A stretch of 53,367 nucleotides of DNA from an uncultured Verrucomicrobia subdivision 3 bacterium (GCA_903820285.1 CAIJGS010000182.1:1-53367), one strand, 5' to 3'; positions 1 through 7,931 are shown, counted from the stretch's first letter. Program-made: numbers and translations. Notes: generated by a model not told the origin, from the letters alone.

Positions 1-18
1 GCGACGACGGGGATGAAA

Positions 19-49
19 TTTAACCGCAGAGAACACAAAGAACACAAAA
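19..49. repeat. Dispersed intergenic repeat of the ACCGCAGAGAACACAAAGA type
   Basis: The stretch contains TAACCGCAGAGAACACAAAG followed by a second AACACAAAA unit. I recognise this as a short repeat common in intergenic DNA of diverse bacteria, including Verrucomicrobia. It lies directly beyond the point where the KilA-N homology ends, next to a short GATGGGATAGATGGGAT direct repeat. The recognition is from memory; only one copy is seen in this window. Confidence 0.5.
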
Positions 50-75
50 GCGATGGGATAGATGGGATCCGGGTA

Positions 76-381
76 ATGGATGCGGCAGGTGATCCTGGCC
101 AGGGTGCGCTGGAGGTTCCAGCCGAGCTGGAGGCGGTCGTTTTCTTCTTCTTTGAGCCGCTGGAATTCCTTGATGAGGTAAAGTTTGAACTCGACGGATA
201 CCCAGGAGGCGAATTCAAAGGCGATGTCCTTGTGGGCATAGGTGCCGCCGTAGCGACCAGAAGCGGAGTTCAGCCCGATGGCGGCGGTCGAATCGATCCA
301 GCGCTTGGCGGTCAGGATGAAGCTATTCAGTCCCGCCGGTTTTTTAATCCCATCGAATTCGACGGGATTAAAACCGGGGTT
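76..381 (-). pseudogene. KilA-N domain protein, fragment
   Basis: Reading the minus strand from about 381 down to 76 gives an uninterrupted reading frame with strong resemblance to the KilA-N DNA-binding domain of phage-type and accessory-genome proteins. Visible landmarks are NPGFNPVEFDG, AGLNSFILTAKRWID, GRYGGTYAHKDIAFEFASW, EFKLYLIKEFQRLKEEEN and LGWNLQRTLARI. The upstream part of the protein is absent: the sequence before NPGF does not look like KilA-N and no start is evident. The family likeness stops after ARITCRIH, where a dispersed repeat takes over. It is therefore a relic about 100 codons long with both ends lost. KilA-N proteins are usually found in prophages or as solitary accessory genes. 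The function of this copy is presumably gone. The identification rests on motif recognition only. Confidence 0.75.
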
Positions 382-402
382 TGATATGAAACTGCCTTTG
401 CC

Positions 403-463
403 GCTCCGCTGGAGCTCGGAATATTGAGAACCGGTTGCTACAAATATGGCGCTCCACCGGAGC
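403..463. repeat. Two GCTCC-NNN-GGAGC mini-hairpins
   Basis: Two near-identical short inverted repeats lie 48 nt apart, at 403-415 (GCTCC GCT GGAGC) and 451-463 (GCTCC ACC GGAGC). Each is followed by TC, making a GAGCTC hexamer. They sit in the gene-free stretch between the KilA-N fragment and the 3' end of the GH81 gene. They may be copies of a dispersed element or a bidirectional transcription barrier. No U-tract follows. Nothing else is recognisable between 382 and 575. Confidence 0.45.
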
Positions 464-575
464 TCAGGCAGGCCACCATTAGTGCGGTTTCAAAATGCAA
501 CTGATAGAAGTACATTCTCCCTTTACGACTCCGCATCTTGGCGCTTTTGCGTTAAATACCCGGCTCCCGGCTGGA

Positions 576-3500
576 TCAAGGCTGCTGCGTGAGGCGGTAA
601 AACTTGGCCGACGGCACGGCGGGGTCAATCACCGCTTTCAGGCTGCCATCGCCCGGGAGGGAGGGGCCGATGTTGGTCCAGGTGGCGCCCGGCGACACGT
701 TAGTGCTGGCTTGGAGCTGATAGGTTTCCGTGCTGATGGACCGCCAGGTGATTTGATTGGCCGGGTGCGCGGTGACGGCCAGCACGTTGGTGGTGCCCGG
801 GGTGTTCAGGCCGAGCGCAATGTCGTCCAGCAAGACTTCGCCATAGCCGCTTTGCACGGCACCGGTGGTGCCGTAAATTTCGATCAGCGCCTTGGTGGTG
901 CCGGCGGGGGCGACGAGGTTGGTGACGAGCACCTGCACCCAGGTGCCGTTGCCGCCGCTGAAACTATTATAGCCAATGGCGCTGATCGTGGCTCCGCTCG
1001 CATTCAACCAGCTCAGCCGGTAGTTCTGCACGTAGCTGACGCCGGAACTGATCTGTCGCGCCCAGAACGAGAAATTATAACTGAGCCCCGGAACCACGGA
1101 ACCGTTGGTAAGTGTTTGCGATAATTGCGAGGAGTTGGGCACTGTGCCGGTATTCGTCACCGCCAGGTCCAGGGCGTAGCTGCCGATGTGCGCCGTGGTG
1201 GTGCGGGTCGGCGACTGGCTGCCGCCGAGGGTCCAGCCGGCAATGTTCGAACCGGCCAGAAATTCAAATCCGCCATTGGAAACGAGCGAGGTGGCCGAAG
1301 CGGTGGGCGGCAGAATCTCCAGCACGCGGTACCCGGCCAGCGCGGCGTTGGAGCCGGCGACAAAGAGCACGTTCGTGGTGCCATCACCGGTGAGCGGCGC
1401 GATCAGGTCCAACCAAGTCACGTGATTCGTGGCCGACTGCGGCTCGTAGGTATAACCGGCCGTGGTCGGCCAGTTGACCTGAGCGCCGGGCTGGAGGCTG
1501 AGAGTGGCCCGGTTGGTGTAGCCCGGCGTGGTGACGGTGAGCACTTGGGCGGAGGCATTGAGCGTGGTCACGGCCGTACCTTGATTGTAGAGCGTCACGA
1601 TCTGATTCGTCGGGGCCGGGTTGTAAAGGATGGCGGTACGGATGCCGGTGGCGGCGTTGTAATAGACTTCGCTGGTCGGGAGGCTGGTGTAATAGTTCGG
1701 ATCGGGATCACCCAGGCCGCTCAGTGAATGCGTGAGATAATACGTCACACTTGAGTAGGTGTTGTCGGTGGCAATACCGGAATTGCTGGCGTAGCCGGCA
1801 TCCATTTGCGCCGCGACGCCGGCGGGATCGAACAGCATTTGGAAACCAAGCACGTAGTTGCCCAGGTAGCCGCCGAGCGCGGTGGCGTTGTTGGAATCGG
1901 TCAGCGAAAAGCCGTTGATGCCATACTGGCTGGCGGTGATGCGTTCGGCCCACAGATTGGTGAGCTGCCAGTTGGCGAAGGTTTTGTTGCGGGCCAGATA
2001 ACGGTTCCAGTGATTGGCGGGCACCCATTGAATGGCATGAATCCACGCGGGGTCGCCATTAAAATAGGTCGCATAGCTGATGCCGCCGGAGCCGAGAATA
2101 CCGGTCATGCCTTTGCCATAGCTGGCCGGGAGATTGGTGCGATACATGTCCTGCCAGTATTCATTCACGGCGGCGGATTCGGTGGCATAACCCATGGCGC
2201 CGGCAGCGGTCATGGCGTCGTCGCCGGTCATATTGCCGAGCATAAAAAGTCCGACCCATGAGTTCATGGCCTCAGAGGAGGACTCCTGATTCTCGCCGCC
2301 GCCACTGCTAAACCCGCCGGCCCAGGAATGGCCTTCCCAGATATCGAAGGTGCGGAACAGCGGAAAGTTCGTATCGGTGCGATCCCAGTTGGCATATTCC
2401 TTGGCCACCAGTTTGGCCATGGGACCGTACTGCGCCAGAAAGTTGGTGTCCGACATGCCGAGCAGTGCCGTGGTGAGCGCAAAATAGCCGTAATGAAAAT
2501 GGTTGTCGTTAAAGGCCTCGGACCCGAAGTCCGCCGGGAACCCGATCAGCGCTCCCCAATTGCTGTAACGGGCAAACATGAAATTCGTTTTGCCCGGCGC
2601 GTAGCTATACCAGTTCGTCAGTTCGCCGCGCAGGCTGGCGACCATCTGGGCCACCTGATTGGTCAGGCCGAGCTGCTGGGCGAAACCAATGTTCTGCGCG
2701 GTGATGGCCATTTCTTTGCCGCCGTAGTAGGTGTCTCCGATGTTTTGCGGATGCGCGGCCGCGAAGTTCAGGAGATAATTGGTCAGGCGCGCCGCCACGT
2801 AATCGTTGGTGACGTTGTTCAGATGCGGCGCCGGCAACTCGGGGGCGAGGCCGTGGAAATTGTAGTTGAGCTGAAACTGCGTGCCGGCTGCGACCTTCAT
2901 GATGCCGCGCGGCGTGAGATAAGTGTAAGGCTTGAAGGCGAGCGTGTTGGTGGTGGTGCGGTAATGATGCGGCAGCCAGCCTTGCAGCGTGTTGGTTTGG
3001 GAGCCCTTCAGTGGCGTGGTGGTGAGGGTCCACGTGGTGTCCACCTGACCATTGGCGCGGTCGTAGGCCCAGTCGAAGCGGGTGCCGGTAACGCGGGCGT
3101 AGGCATAGCTGGCGAACTCATTCAGATTGGTATGCGAGGGCAGCAGTCCGTAAACGAGGTAGTTGTTCGTGCCCGAAAGTTGCGCAGACACGGTGGTGCC
3201 GGCGACGGTAAAGGTGGTGTTATCCGGCGCAAAGACGCCGAACGTGCGGCCTTGGTCATCAAACGCAAACGAAGTGGCGGTAAAATTGTTGCCGCTGGTC
3301 AGCGTGATGGCATTGCCATTGGTATCGTAAATGGTGCCGGTGCCGAGGCTGATCACGGGCGTGATGCCGGTGCAGGTGGTCCAGACAAAGGGCACGCCGC
3401 GCGCGAGGGTGATGTCCATGCGCCGGCCCAAGGCATCGGGCAGACCGAACTGCACCCCCCAGTCGCTCCAATCCGTCACGACCGATTGCACCGGGGCGAA

Positions 3501-4499
3501 CGAGCCATTGTAGCGGGCGGCGGGACTGGACCCGTTATCGCTGGCCACAATCCACGAACAGAGGACGAATCCCCAGCTCCCGCTGGTGGTGTCCACGATT
3601 TTGATCTGCGCGGTCTGGCCGGCGTATGCCGAGAGATCCCAGGTGTTCCAGCTCAGCGTGCCGGATTGATTACCCACGGCGGCATGGACCACATTCGTGC
3701 CGATGAGCAACTGAACGGCATCATTGTTGGTATCCGCGCCGCCGCCCGCGAGCACGTGCAGGTATTTTTTGGAAATCGTAAATGTCGGCGACGTCAAGGT
3801 ACCCTGCGGAGTATCCGCACCGCGATAGGTATTCACGCAACTGCTCCCAAGAAATCCCTGCACCGCCGGCGATTCGCCGGTCCACGTGCCACCCAAAATG
3901 GGTCCGGTGCCAAAGGCTGTGCCGGTGGTCACCCAGCCGGACGGATAGGTGGTCTGGTTAAAATCCGCGATCAGAATGTCGTTGGTACCGACCGCCAGCG
4001 GCACGGAACCGGAGATGGGCACGTTTGGTCCGGTGGCGAAACTGCCAACGGGAAAGTTGGTATTCGACCGCGCATTCCAGGAGTTTGGAAAGTAGAGGTT
4101 AAACCCCGCCGAGTTGGGCGCAAGCATCACGGGATAGGCCCAGAGCTGACCGCCGTAGGGGTCCTGCTGAATCACCCGGGGACCGCCGTTCGTCGGTTCA
4201 TACGAGCGATCCGCCACGAGCAGATCCGTCCACCACTGATTGCTGGGGATGGGGCGGTTGGTAATCGAGGAGGCGAGATGCAGGTTGGTAAACTGGTTCA
4301 CCACCTGCTGGGCGGTCATGGAGTAGTAGCCGCCTAGGAATTGGTCCGTCGCCGGGATGCTGGTGGCATACGAACCCGACCCCACCGGAACCGCCACCTG
4401 CGCCTGAGTTAAAGCGCCGGAAAACAAGGGGATGGACAAAATCACAGGAAACCACGACACGCAGGCACGATTTGGCAGTTTTGAACCAATTGATGACAT
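576..4499 (-). CDS. Secreted GH81-family endo-beta-1,3-glucanase with inserted lectin-like domain
   Basis: The 1307-residue product is predicted to hydrolyse beta-1,3-glucan (laminarin or callose type) outside the cytoplasm. I chose the ATG at 4499 (MSSIGSKLPN) because a signal peptide follows and a promoter-like sequence lies just upstream; a longer frame extends to 4634. GH81 marks are RPIPSNQWWTDLL near residue 80, GHSWAGG and then GGGENQESSSEAMN around residues 730-745, which carries the conserved catalytic glutamates of the family. A domain of about 150 residues (roughly 170-322, from GWVTTGTAFGTGP to WGFVLCSWIVASD) is inserted in the N-terminal beta-sandwich. It resembles the lectin-like module of GH32-type levanases. 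A CBM4/9-like domain (SNGGFEF to LLDDIALG) lies near 1090-1240. The last 65 residues form a tail ending FYRLTQQP that recurs in other secreted proteins of this window. Confidence 0.85.
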   Translation of the reverse strand: MSSIGSKLPNRACVSWFPVILSIPLFSGALTQAQVAVPVGSGSYATSIPATDQFLGGYYSMTAQQVVNQFTNLHLASSITNRPIPSNQWWTDLLVADRSYEPTNGGPRVIQQDPYGGQLWAYPVMLAPNSAGFNLYFPNSWNARSNTNFPVGSFATGPNVPISGSVPLAVGTNDILIADFNQTTYPSGWVTTGTAFGTGPILGGTWTGESPAVQGFLGSSCVNTYRGADTPQGTLTSPTFTISKKYLHVLAGGGADTNNDAVQLLIGTNVVHAAVGNQSGTLSWNTWDLSAYAGQTAQIKIVDTTSGSWGFVLCSWIVASDNGSSPAARYNGSFAPVQSVVTDWSDWGVQFGLPDALGRRMDITLARGVPFVWTTCTGITPVISLGTGTIYDTNGNAITLTSGNNFTATSFAFDDQGRTFGVFAPDNTTFTVAGTTVSAQLSGTNNYLVYGLLPSHTNLNEFASYAYARVTGTRFDWAYDRANGQVDTTWTLTTTPLKGSQTNTLQGWLPHHYRTTTNTLAFKPYTYLTPRGIMKVAAGTQFQLNYNFHGLAPELPAPHLNNVTNDYVAARLTNYLLNFAAAHPQNIGDTYYGGKEMAITAQNIGFAQQLGLTNQVAQMVASLRGELTNWYSYAPGKTNFMFARYSNWGALIGFPADFGSEAFNDNHFHYGYFALTTALLGMSDTNFLAQYGPMAKLVAKEYANWDRTDTNFPLFRTFDIWEGHSWAGGFSSGGGENQESSSEAMNSWVGLFMLGNMTGDDAMTAAGAMGYATESAAVNEYWQDMYRTNLPASYGKGMTGILGSGGISYATYFNGDPAWIHAIQWVPANHWNRYLARNKTFANWQLTNLWAERITASQYGINGFSLTDSNNATALGGYLGNYVLGFQMLFDPAGVAAQMDAGYASNSGIATDNTYSSVTYYLTHSLSGLGDPDPNYYTSLPTSEVYYNAATGIRTAILYNPAPTNQIVTLYNQGTAVTTLNASAQVLTVTTPGYTNRATLSLQPGAQVNWPTTAGYTYEPQSATNHVTWLDLIAPLTGDGTTNVLFVAGSNAALAGYRVLEILPPTASATSLVSNGGFEFLAGSNIAGWTLGGSQSPTRTTTAHIGSYALDLAVTNTGTVPNSSQLSQTLTNGSVVPGLSYNFSFWARQISSGVSYVQNYRLSWLNASGATISAIGYNSFSGGNGTWVQVLVTNLVAPAGTTKALIEIYGTTGAVQSGYGEVLLDDIALGLNTPGTTNVLAVTAHPANQITWRSISTETYQLQASTNVSPGATWTNIGPSLPGDGSLKAVIDPAVPSAKFYRLTQQP

Positions 4500-4509
4500 G
4501 TTGTATTTT

Positions 4510-4537
4510 AATGTAATATAAAGTATTACAAAGTCAA
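4510..4537 (-). promoter_or_regulatory. Putative promoter of the GH81 gene
   Basis: On the minus strand TTGACT (4532-4537) is followed after 16 nt by TACATT (4510-4515), a reasonable sigma70-type pair. Transcription would start only a few bases before the ATG at 4499, so the message would be nearly leaderless; no Shine-Dalgarno sequence is visible. The match is moderate. Confidence 0.4.
4512..4530. promoter_or_regulatory. Perfect inverted repeat overlapping the GH81 promoter (candidate operator)
   Basis: TGTAATA (4512-4518) and TATTACA (4524-4530) are exact inverted copies separated by 5 nt. The pair lies between and partly over the proposed -10 and -35 elements of the GH81 gene, the usual position of a repressor site. 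The regulator is unknown. The geometry (arms spaced by 5 nt) resembles the inverted repeat at 11371-11393 ahead of the sialic-acid operon. Confidence 0.5.
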
Positions 4538-4790
4538 TGGAATTGCGTTGGTGAATGGGGGGGATGTTTGATTTGGGTTGGCACCTGTAATCGCATGATA
4601 GTGAGATGGGTGCGCAAAATTGGTGGTTGGCCAAAGGTGCGGACTTGTGGGTGGGATAAACGGTCAGGCTAATCGTGCCACCCTCGGTGCAGGTCTATTT
4701 CCACAGTACTTACGAGGATAATACCTTGTACCCATGGACTTTACGCTCGGGCACAGTTTCGGTGACAACGGCGACAAGAATATATTGGAA

Positions 4791-5120
4791 TTACGGTGCG
4801 AACAACTCTCCCAACGTGTCGAGCACGGCAGCGACCTTGGCGGAATCCAGCTTGCCGAGCCGTTTTACAAGGCGCACTTTGTCCACCGTGCGGATTTGAT
4901 CCAAAGCAATTTCTCCGGTCTTGCCTTGAAAGGAAATTTCCACGCGCGTTGGCCAGCCTCGCCGGGTGGTCGTCATCGGTGCGATGATAACTGTGGAAAT
5001 CGCCCGGTTCAATTCATCGGGAGAAACGACTACGCAGGGCCGGGTTTTGGCAGTTTCGGCGCCAGTAGTGGGATCAAGCCGGACCAGAAAAATATTGAAC
5101 CTTTCAATCACCATTGCCAT
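4791..5120 (-). CDS. MazF/PemK-type toxin (probable endoribonuclease)
   Basis: This 109-residue protein has the compact barrel signature of the MazF/PemK family: an N-terminal RFNIFLVRLDPTTGAE, then KTRPCVVVSPDELNRAISTVIIAPMT, then GWPTRVEISFQGKTGEIALDQIRTVDKVRL. Family members cleave single-stranded RNA at short motifs and are neutralised by a cognate antitoxin. The ATG at 5120 overlaps the 3' end of the antitoxin gene by 13 nt, which implies translational coupling. Length is normal for the family and the conserved RP and DQIRTVDK segments are present, so the toxin looks intact. Target specificity cannot be read from the sequence. Confidence 0.88.
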   Translation of the reverse strand: MAMVIERFNIFLVRLDPTTGAETAKTRPCVVVSPDELNRAISTVIIAPMTTTRRGWPTRVEISFQGKTGEIALDQIRTVDKVRLVKRLGKLDSAKVAAVLDTLGELFAP

Positions 5121-5317
5121 TCCTTCGCGTCAAACTCATTGGCCAGTTGGCGTGTGGCGGTCAGATCATCCGCAGCGGGATGCGGTCGGCGGAAATTTTT
5201 GGCCCAATTCGCGCGGGCTTTCTGGCGCGGACGCAACAGCAGGCCGTTGGCCGACTCCTGCAATTCCAAGCCGTAAGGCCAGCGGTTCAAAACCAATTCG
5301 ATCGCCGTCGTTTTCAT
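5108..5317 (-). CDS. MazE-like antitoxin
   Basis: This 69-residue protein (MKTTAIELVLNRWP...) lies immediately upstream of and overlaps the MazF-like toxin gene. It has the short N-terminal region expected of an AbrB/MazE-type DNA-binding fold (GLELQESANGLLLRPR) and an acidic, aromatic C-terminus (DAKEWQW) like those that wrap MazF toxins. I chose the ATG at 5317 rather than the TTG at 5335 because GGGGGAAG lies 9 nt before it, one of the clearest ribosome-binding sites in the window. The pair is expected to be autoregulated from a promoter upstream of 5317, but I see no unambiguous one. Confidence 0.75.
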   Translation of the reverse strand: MKTTAIELVLNRWPYGLELQESANGLLLRPRQKARANWAKNFRRPHPAADDLTATRQLANEFDAKEWQW

Positions 5318-5335
5318 AGGCACATCTTCCCCCAA

Positions 5336-5544
5336 TCCGTGCTTTTCGTCAATTTGACTTCATTGCCGGCTGGCGGACTCGTTTACCATACTATTTCTTT
5401 GCGCCTAATTGGCCGCTCAATGCGTGGAATAGTTTTTTGCTTACCCAAAATCAAGCGCAAATCCGAAGGCATGGGGGTGGATTAGACGGCGTTTGCCTGC
5501 CTGCCAGATGCATTGGTCCGCCTTGGCCCACCTCAAATTGACGA
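5336..5544. other. Gene-free spacer between the toxin-antitoxin pair and the ABC-F gene
   Basis: I see no credible coding region here. It should hold the divergent promoters of the antitoxin gene (leftward) and the ABC-F gene (rightward). Only the latter has a recognisable candidate, just beyond the right end of this interval. Confidence 0.5.
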
Positions 5545-5572
5545 TTGACGGGACGCGCGCACACCATAAACT
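5545..5572 (+). promoter_or_regulatory. Putative promoter of the ABC-F gene
   Basis: TTGACG (5545-5550) is followed after 16 nt by TAAACT (5567-5572). An additional TTGACG lies 7 nt further upstream. The predicted leader is about 55-60 nt and contains the hairpin annotated separately. Confidence 0.35.
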
Positions 5573-5603
5573 CCGTACCCGGTTGGCTGGTGGCAAAATT
5601 CAA

Positions 5604-5629
5604 TTCCGGTCGCCCGCCGGCAACCGGAA
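5604..5629 (+). promoter_or_regulatory. Leader hairpin just upstream of the ABC-F start codon
   Basis: TTCCGGT (5604-5610) pairs perfectly with ACCGGAA (5623-5629) around a 12-nt GC-rich loop, ending 8 nt before the ATG at 5638. A structure here could restrict ribosome access. Leader-mediated control is known for some antibiotic-resistance ABC-F genes, but no leader peptide is visible in this case. Confidence 0.35.
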
Positions 5630-5637
5630 CTATTTCC

Positions 5638-7248
5638 ATGCTCATCATTCGTGATCTCAAGATGACCTTTGGCGGACGAACGCTCTTCGAGAACGCTTCG
5701 TTCCAGGTGAACTATGGCGAACGCGTAGCGCTCGTCGGCCCCAACGGCGCGGGTAAAACCACGCTGTTCTCCATCATCCTCAAGCAGCGCGAGCCGGATG
5801 CCGGCGTGATCGAACGCGACGAGTGGACGATGGTCGGCCATCTCCCGCAGGAAGGCGAAGCGCTGGGCGATGAAACCGTCCTCGACGTGGCCACCGGCAA
5901 GGTGGAGGAGCTGCCGCTTCTGGAGAAGCGCCTGCACGAACTCGAAAAGGCCGGCGACGTGTCCAGCCCCGAGTACATGGAGATCCATGCCAAGCACGAC
6001 AAGCTGAACGATCCCGAAGTGGAGACCAAGGCGAAGAAGATGCTGCGCGGGCTGGGCTACAAGGAAACCGATTTCAACCGGATGGCCCGCGAAATGAGCG
6101 GCGGCTGGATCATGCGCGCGCGGCTGGCGCGGTTGCTCGTGATGGAGCCGGACCTGCTGCTGCTGGACGAACCGACGAACCATTTGGACCTGCTCTCGCT
6201 GCTGTGGCTGCAGAGTTACCTGAAGAATTATTCGGGCGCGGTGCTGCTGATTTCCCATGACCGCCAGTTCATGGATGAAATCATCACGCAAGTGCATGAA
6301 ATTTCCGAGCGCAAGCTCATCGGCTACTCGGGCAATTACACCGATTTTCTCCGTCAGCGCGAGGAACGCTATGAGCAGCAGCTCACGGCGTACAAGAATC
6401 AGCAGAAGGAAATCTCCGATTTGCAGGCGTTCGCGGACCGGTTCCGGTCCATTCCGTCGAAGGCCTCACAGGCCCAGAGCAAGCTGAAGCAGATCGAGCG
6501 CCTGGAACTGATCGAGAAACCGATGGCCCCGCGCAAGCCGTTCCGCTTTCAGATTCCGCCGCCGCCGCGCGGCGGTCAGCGCGCCATTTCGCTGGAAGGC
6601 ATCCATATGGCCTACGGCGCGAACAAGGTTTACTCCGGACTCGACCTCACGATTGAACGCGGCGAACGCACGGTGCTCGTGGGTCCGAACGGCGCGGGCA
6701 AATCCACCTTGTTGAAAATTCTCGCGGGTGTGGTGGAGTTTCAGAAGGGTAATCGTGATCTGGGTCACAACGCCAAGATCGGCTATTTCAGCCAGCATCG
6801 CGGCGCCACGCTGGATCCCGAGAAAACTGTCTTGGAAGAAACGATGGCTTGCGCGCCCGGCATGCGCGAAGACGATGTGCGCGGCATCCTGGGATCATTC
6901 CAGTTCCGCAAGGATGAGATTTTCAAAAAGACGGCCGTGCTGAGCGGTGGCGAAAAGAGCCGGTTGAATCTGATCAAGTTTCTGGTGGATCCGCCGAACC
7001 TGCTGCTCATGGACGAACCGACCACGCACTTGGACATTCACACGGTGGAATCGCTGACGATGGCGCTGGAACGGTATGAAGGCACGCTGGTCTTCATTTC
7101 CCATGATGTGCATTTCATCCGGCATCTCGCCACGAAAGTGCTGCATGTGAATGCCGGTACCATCACGCCGTACACCGGCGGGTACGATTACTTCCTGGAG
7201 AAGACGAACTCCCTCGCCAACGAACGCGCGGCGCTGACGTCGGAATAA
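5638..7248 (+). CDS. ABC-F family ATPase (ribosome-associated translation factor type)
   Basis: The 536-residue protein has two ABC ATPase domains on one chain and no membrane segments, as in ABC-F proteins. These act on the ribosome in translation or antibiotic protection. Domain 1 has Walker A GPNGAGKTT (about residues 34-42), signature MSGGWIMRARLA and Walker B LLLLDEPTNHLD. A charged linker follows (roughly residues 240-310, rich in K, E, Q and R), then domain 2 with GPNGAGKST, LSGGEKSRLNL and LLLMDEPTTHLD. All nucleotide-binding motifs are intact. I chose the ATG at 5638 (MLIIRDLKMTF) because ABC homology starts at once; the frame is open upstream but unlike the family. Which subfamily (EttA, Uup, YbiT or resistance type) is not certain. 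Confidence 0.92.
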   Translation: MLIIRDLKMTFGGRTLFENASFQVNYGERVALVGPNGAGKTTLFSIILKQREPDAGVIERDEWTMVGHLPQEGEALGDETVLDVATGKVEELPLLEKRLHELEKAGDVSSPEYMEIHAKHDKLNDPEVETKAKKMLRGLGYKETDFNRMAREMSGGWIMRARLARLLVMEPDLLLLDEPTNHLDLLSLLWLQSYLKNYSGAVLLISHDRQFMDEIITQVHEISERKLIGYSGNYTDFLRQREERYEQQLTAYKNQQKEISDLQAFADRFRSIPSKASQAQSKLKQIERLELIEKPMAPRKPFRFQIPPPPRGGQRAISLEGIHMAYGANKVYSGLDLTIERGERTVLVGPNGAGKSTLLKILAGVVEFQKGNRDLGHNAKIGYFSQHRGATLDPEKTVLEETMACAPGMREDDVRGILGSFQFRKDEIFKKTAVLSGGEKSRLNLIKFLVDPPNLLLMDEPTTHLDIHTVESLTMALERYEGTLVFISHDVHFIRHLATKVLHVNAGTITPYTGGYDYFLEKTNSLANERAALTSE

Positions 7249-7308
7249 TTCGCTGCCGGCTGGAGAACATCGGGCAAGCGGGGAAAGCGGCAGTAATTTT
7301 GTTTAACG

Positions 7309-7350
7309 CTCGCCCTCACCCCGGCCCTCTCCCCCGAGGAGAGGGAGAAC
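7309..7350. repeat. REP-like CCCTCACCCCGGCCCTCTCCC element
   Basis: This is a well-known type of bacterial dispersed palindromic sequence containing a perfect 8-bp stem, CCCTCTCC (7325-7332) with GGAGAGGG (7338-7345), around a 5-nt loop. It lies between the convergent ABC-F and DCC-family genes, a typical place for such elements, and could also stop transcription from both sides. A single copy is seen in this window. Confidence 0.6.
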
Positions 7351-7407
7351 AGGTTGCCGCGTATTAACTTGGCCGAGCGGGTTGGTTGGTTACGCGTGAG
7401 AAATCTG

Positions 7408-7821
7408 TCAGCGCGGTTTGATCGCGCACCGACCGTCGCGACAGTCCGTGCCGCCAAACCAGCGACCGATGGTGAGCCGGTTTCGGGCGAACCATTCGTA
7501 GCCCCAGTCGGCCAGCGTGCGCAGCCCGGGCCAGGCGGTCGGGGCGAGCAGCCAGCCGAGTCCCGCCACGCGATACGCCTCACGAAACACCGCCACGCGC
7601 GTCACCAGCCGGCCATCGGGGTACACGCCATGCATTACGCCCATCAACTCATCCAGCGTGGTGCCATAGCGGGTAGGATCAAAGTCCGGCAAAGAAATAT
7701 CTTCCAGCGCGAGCCGGCCACTCCGGCAGCGGCGCGCCAGCCAGAGCGCTTCGCGCCGGCAGAACGGGCACTGGCCGTCGTAGAGTAATTTAAAATCCCA
7801 AGGTTTGGACACTTCTGACAT
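7408..7821 (-). CDS. DCC-family (DUF393) thiol-disulfide oxidoreductase-like protein
   Basis: This 137-residue protein carries the family hallmark near its N-terminus, LLYDGQCPFCRREA, with a CxxC pair at residues 18 and 21. The arrangement resembles a thioredoxin-like active site, and the family is usually annotated as putative thiol-disulfide oxidoreductases; their substrates are mostly unknown. The rest is typical: ISLPDFDPTRYG, GVYPDGRLVTRVAVFREAYR and LADWGYEWFARNR. There is no signal peptide, so it is probably cytoplasmic. It lies alone, convergent with the ABC-F gene and separated from it by a REP-like element. The C-terminus contains two more cysteines (GGTDCRDGRCAIKPR). The start at 7821 fits the family length. 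Confidence 0.85.
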   Translation of the reverse strand: MSEVSKPWDFKLLYDGQCPFCRREALWLARRCRSGRLALEDISLPDFDPTRYGTTLDELMGVMHGVYPDGRLVTRVAVFREAYRVAGLGWLLAPTAWPGLRTLADWGYEWFARNRLTIGRWFGGTDCRDGRCAIKPR

Positions 7822-7931
7822 GAGGCATCACCTTAACCCGGTTTTGACCGAACTCAAATGACAACCGGGAGGTTTCTCGTATTCGTTGCGGATGCGATGC
7901 TTACAATTGCTGAGCTCAATGGACCAATCCG

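Noticed and set aside
336-376. Near-perfect 40-nt palindrome (TTTTAATCCC ... GGGATTAAAA around CGAATTCG)
   Set aside because: The minus strand reads through it as the KilA-N segment NPVEFDGIKK, so the symmetry most likely comes from the codons and not from an operator or mobile-element end.
495-4337. Long plus-strand reading frames (for example 495-1124, 1125-1727, 2328-4337) opposite the GH81 gene
   Set aside because: They are antisense to a strongly recognisable enzyme gene, have compositions typical of shadow frames and show no domain likeness.
5533-6297. Minus-strand 254-codon frame opposite the ABC-F gene
   Set aside because: It is the complement of highly conserved ATPase codons, a well-known type of spurious annotation.
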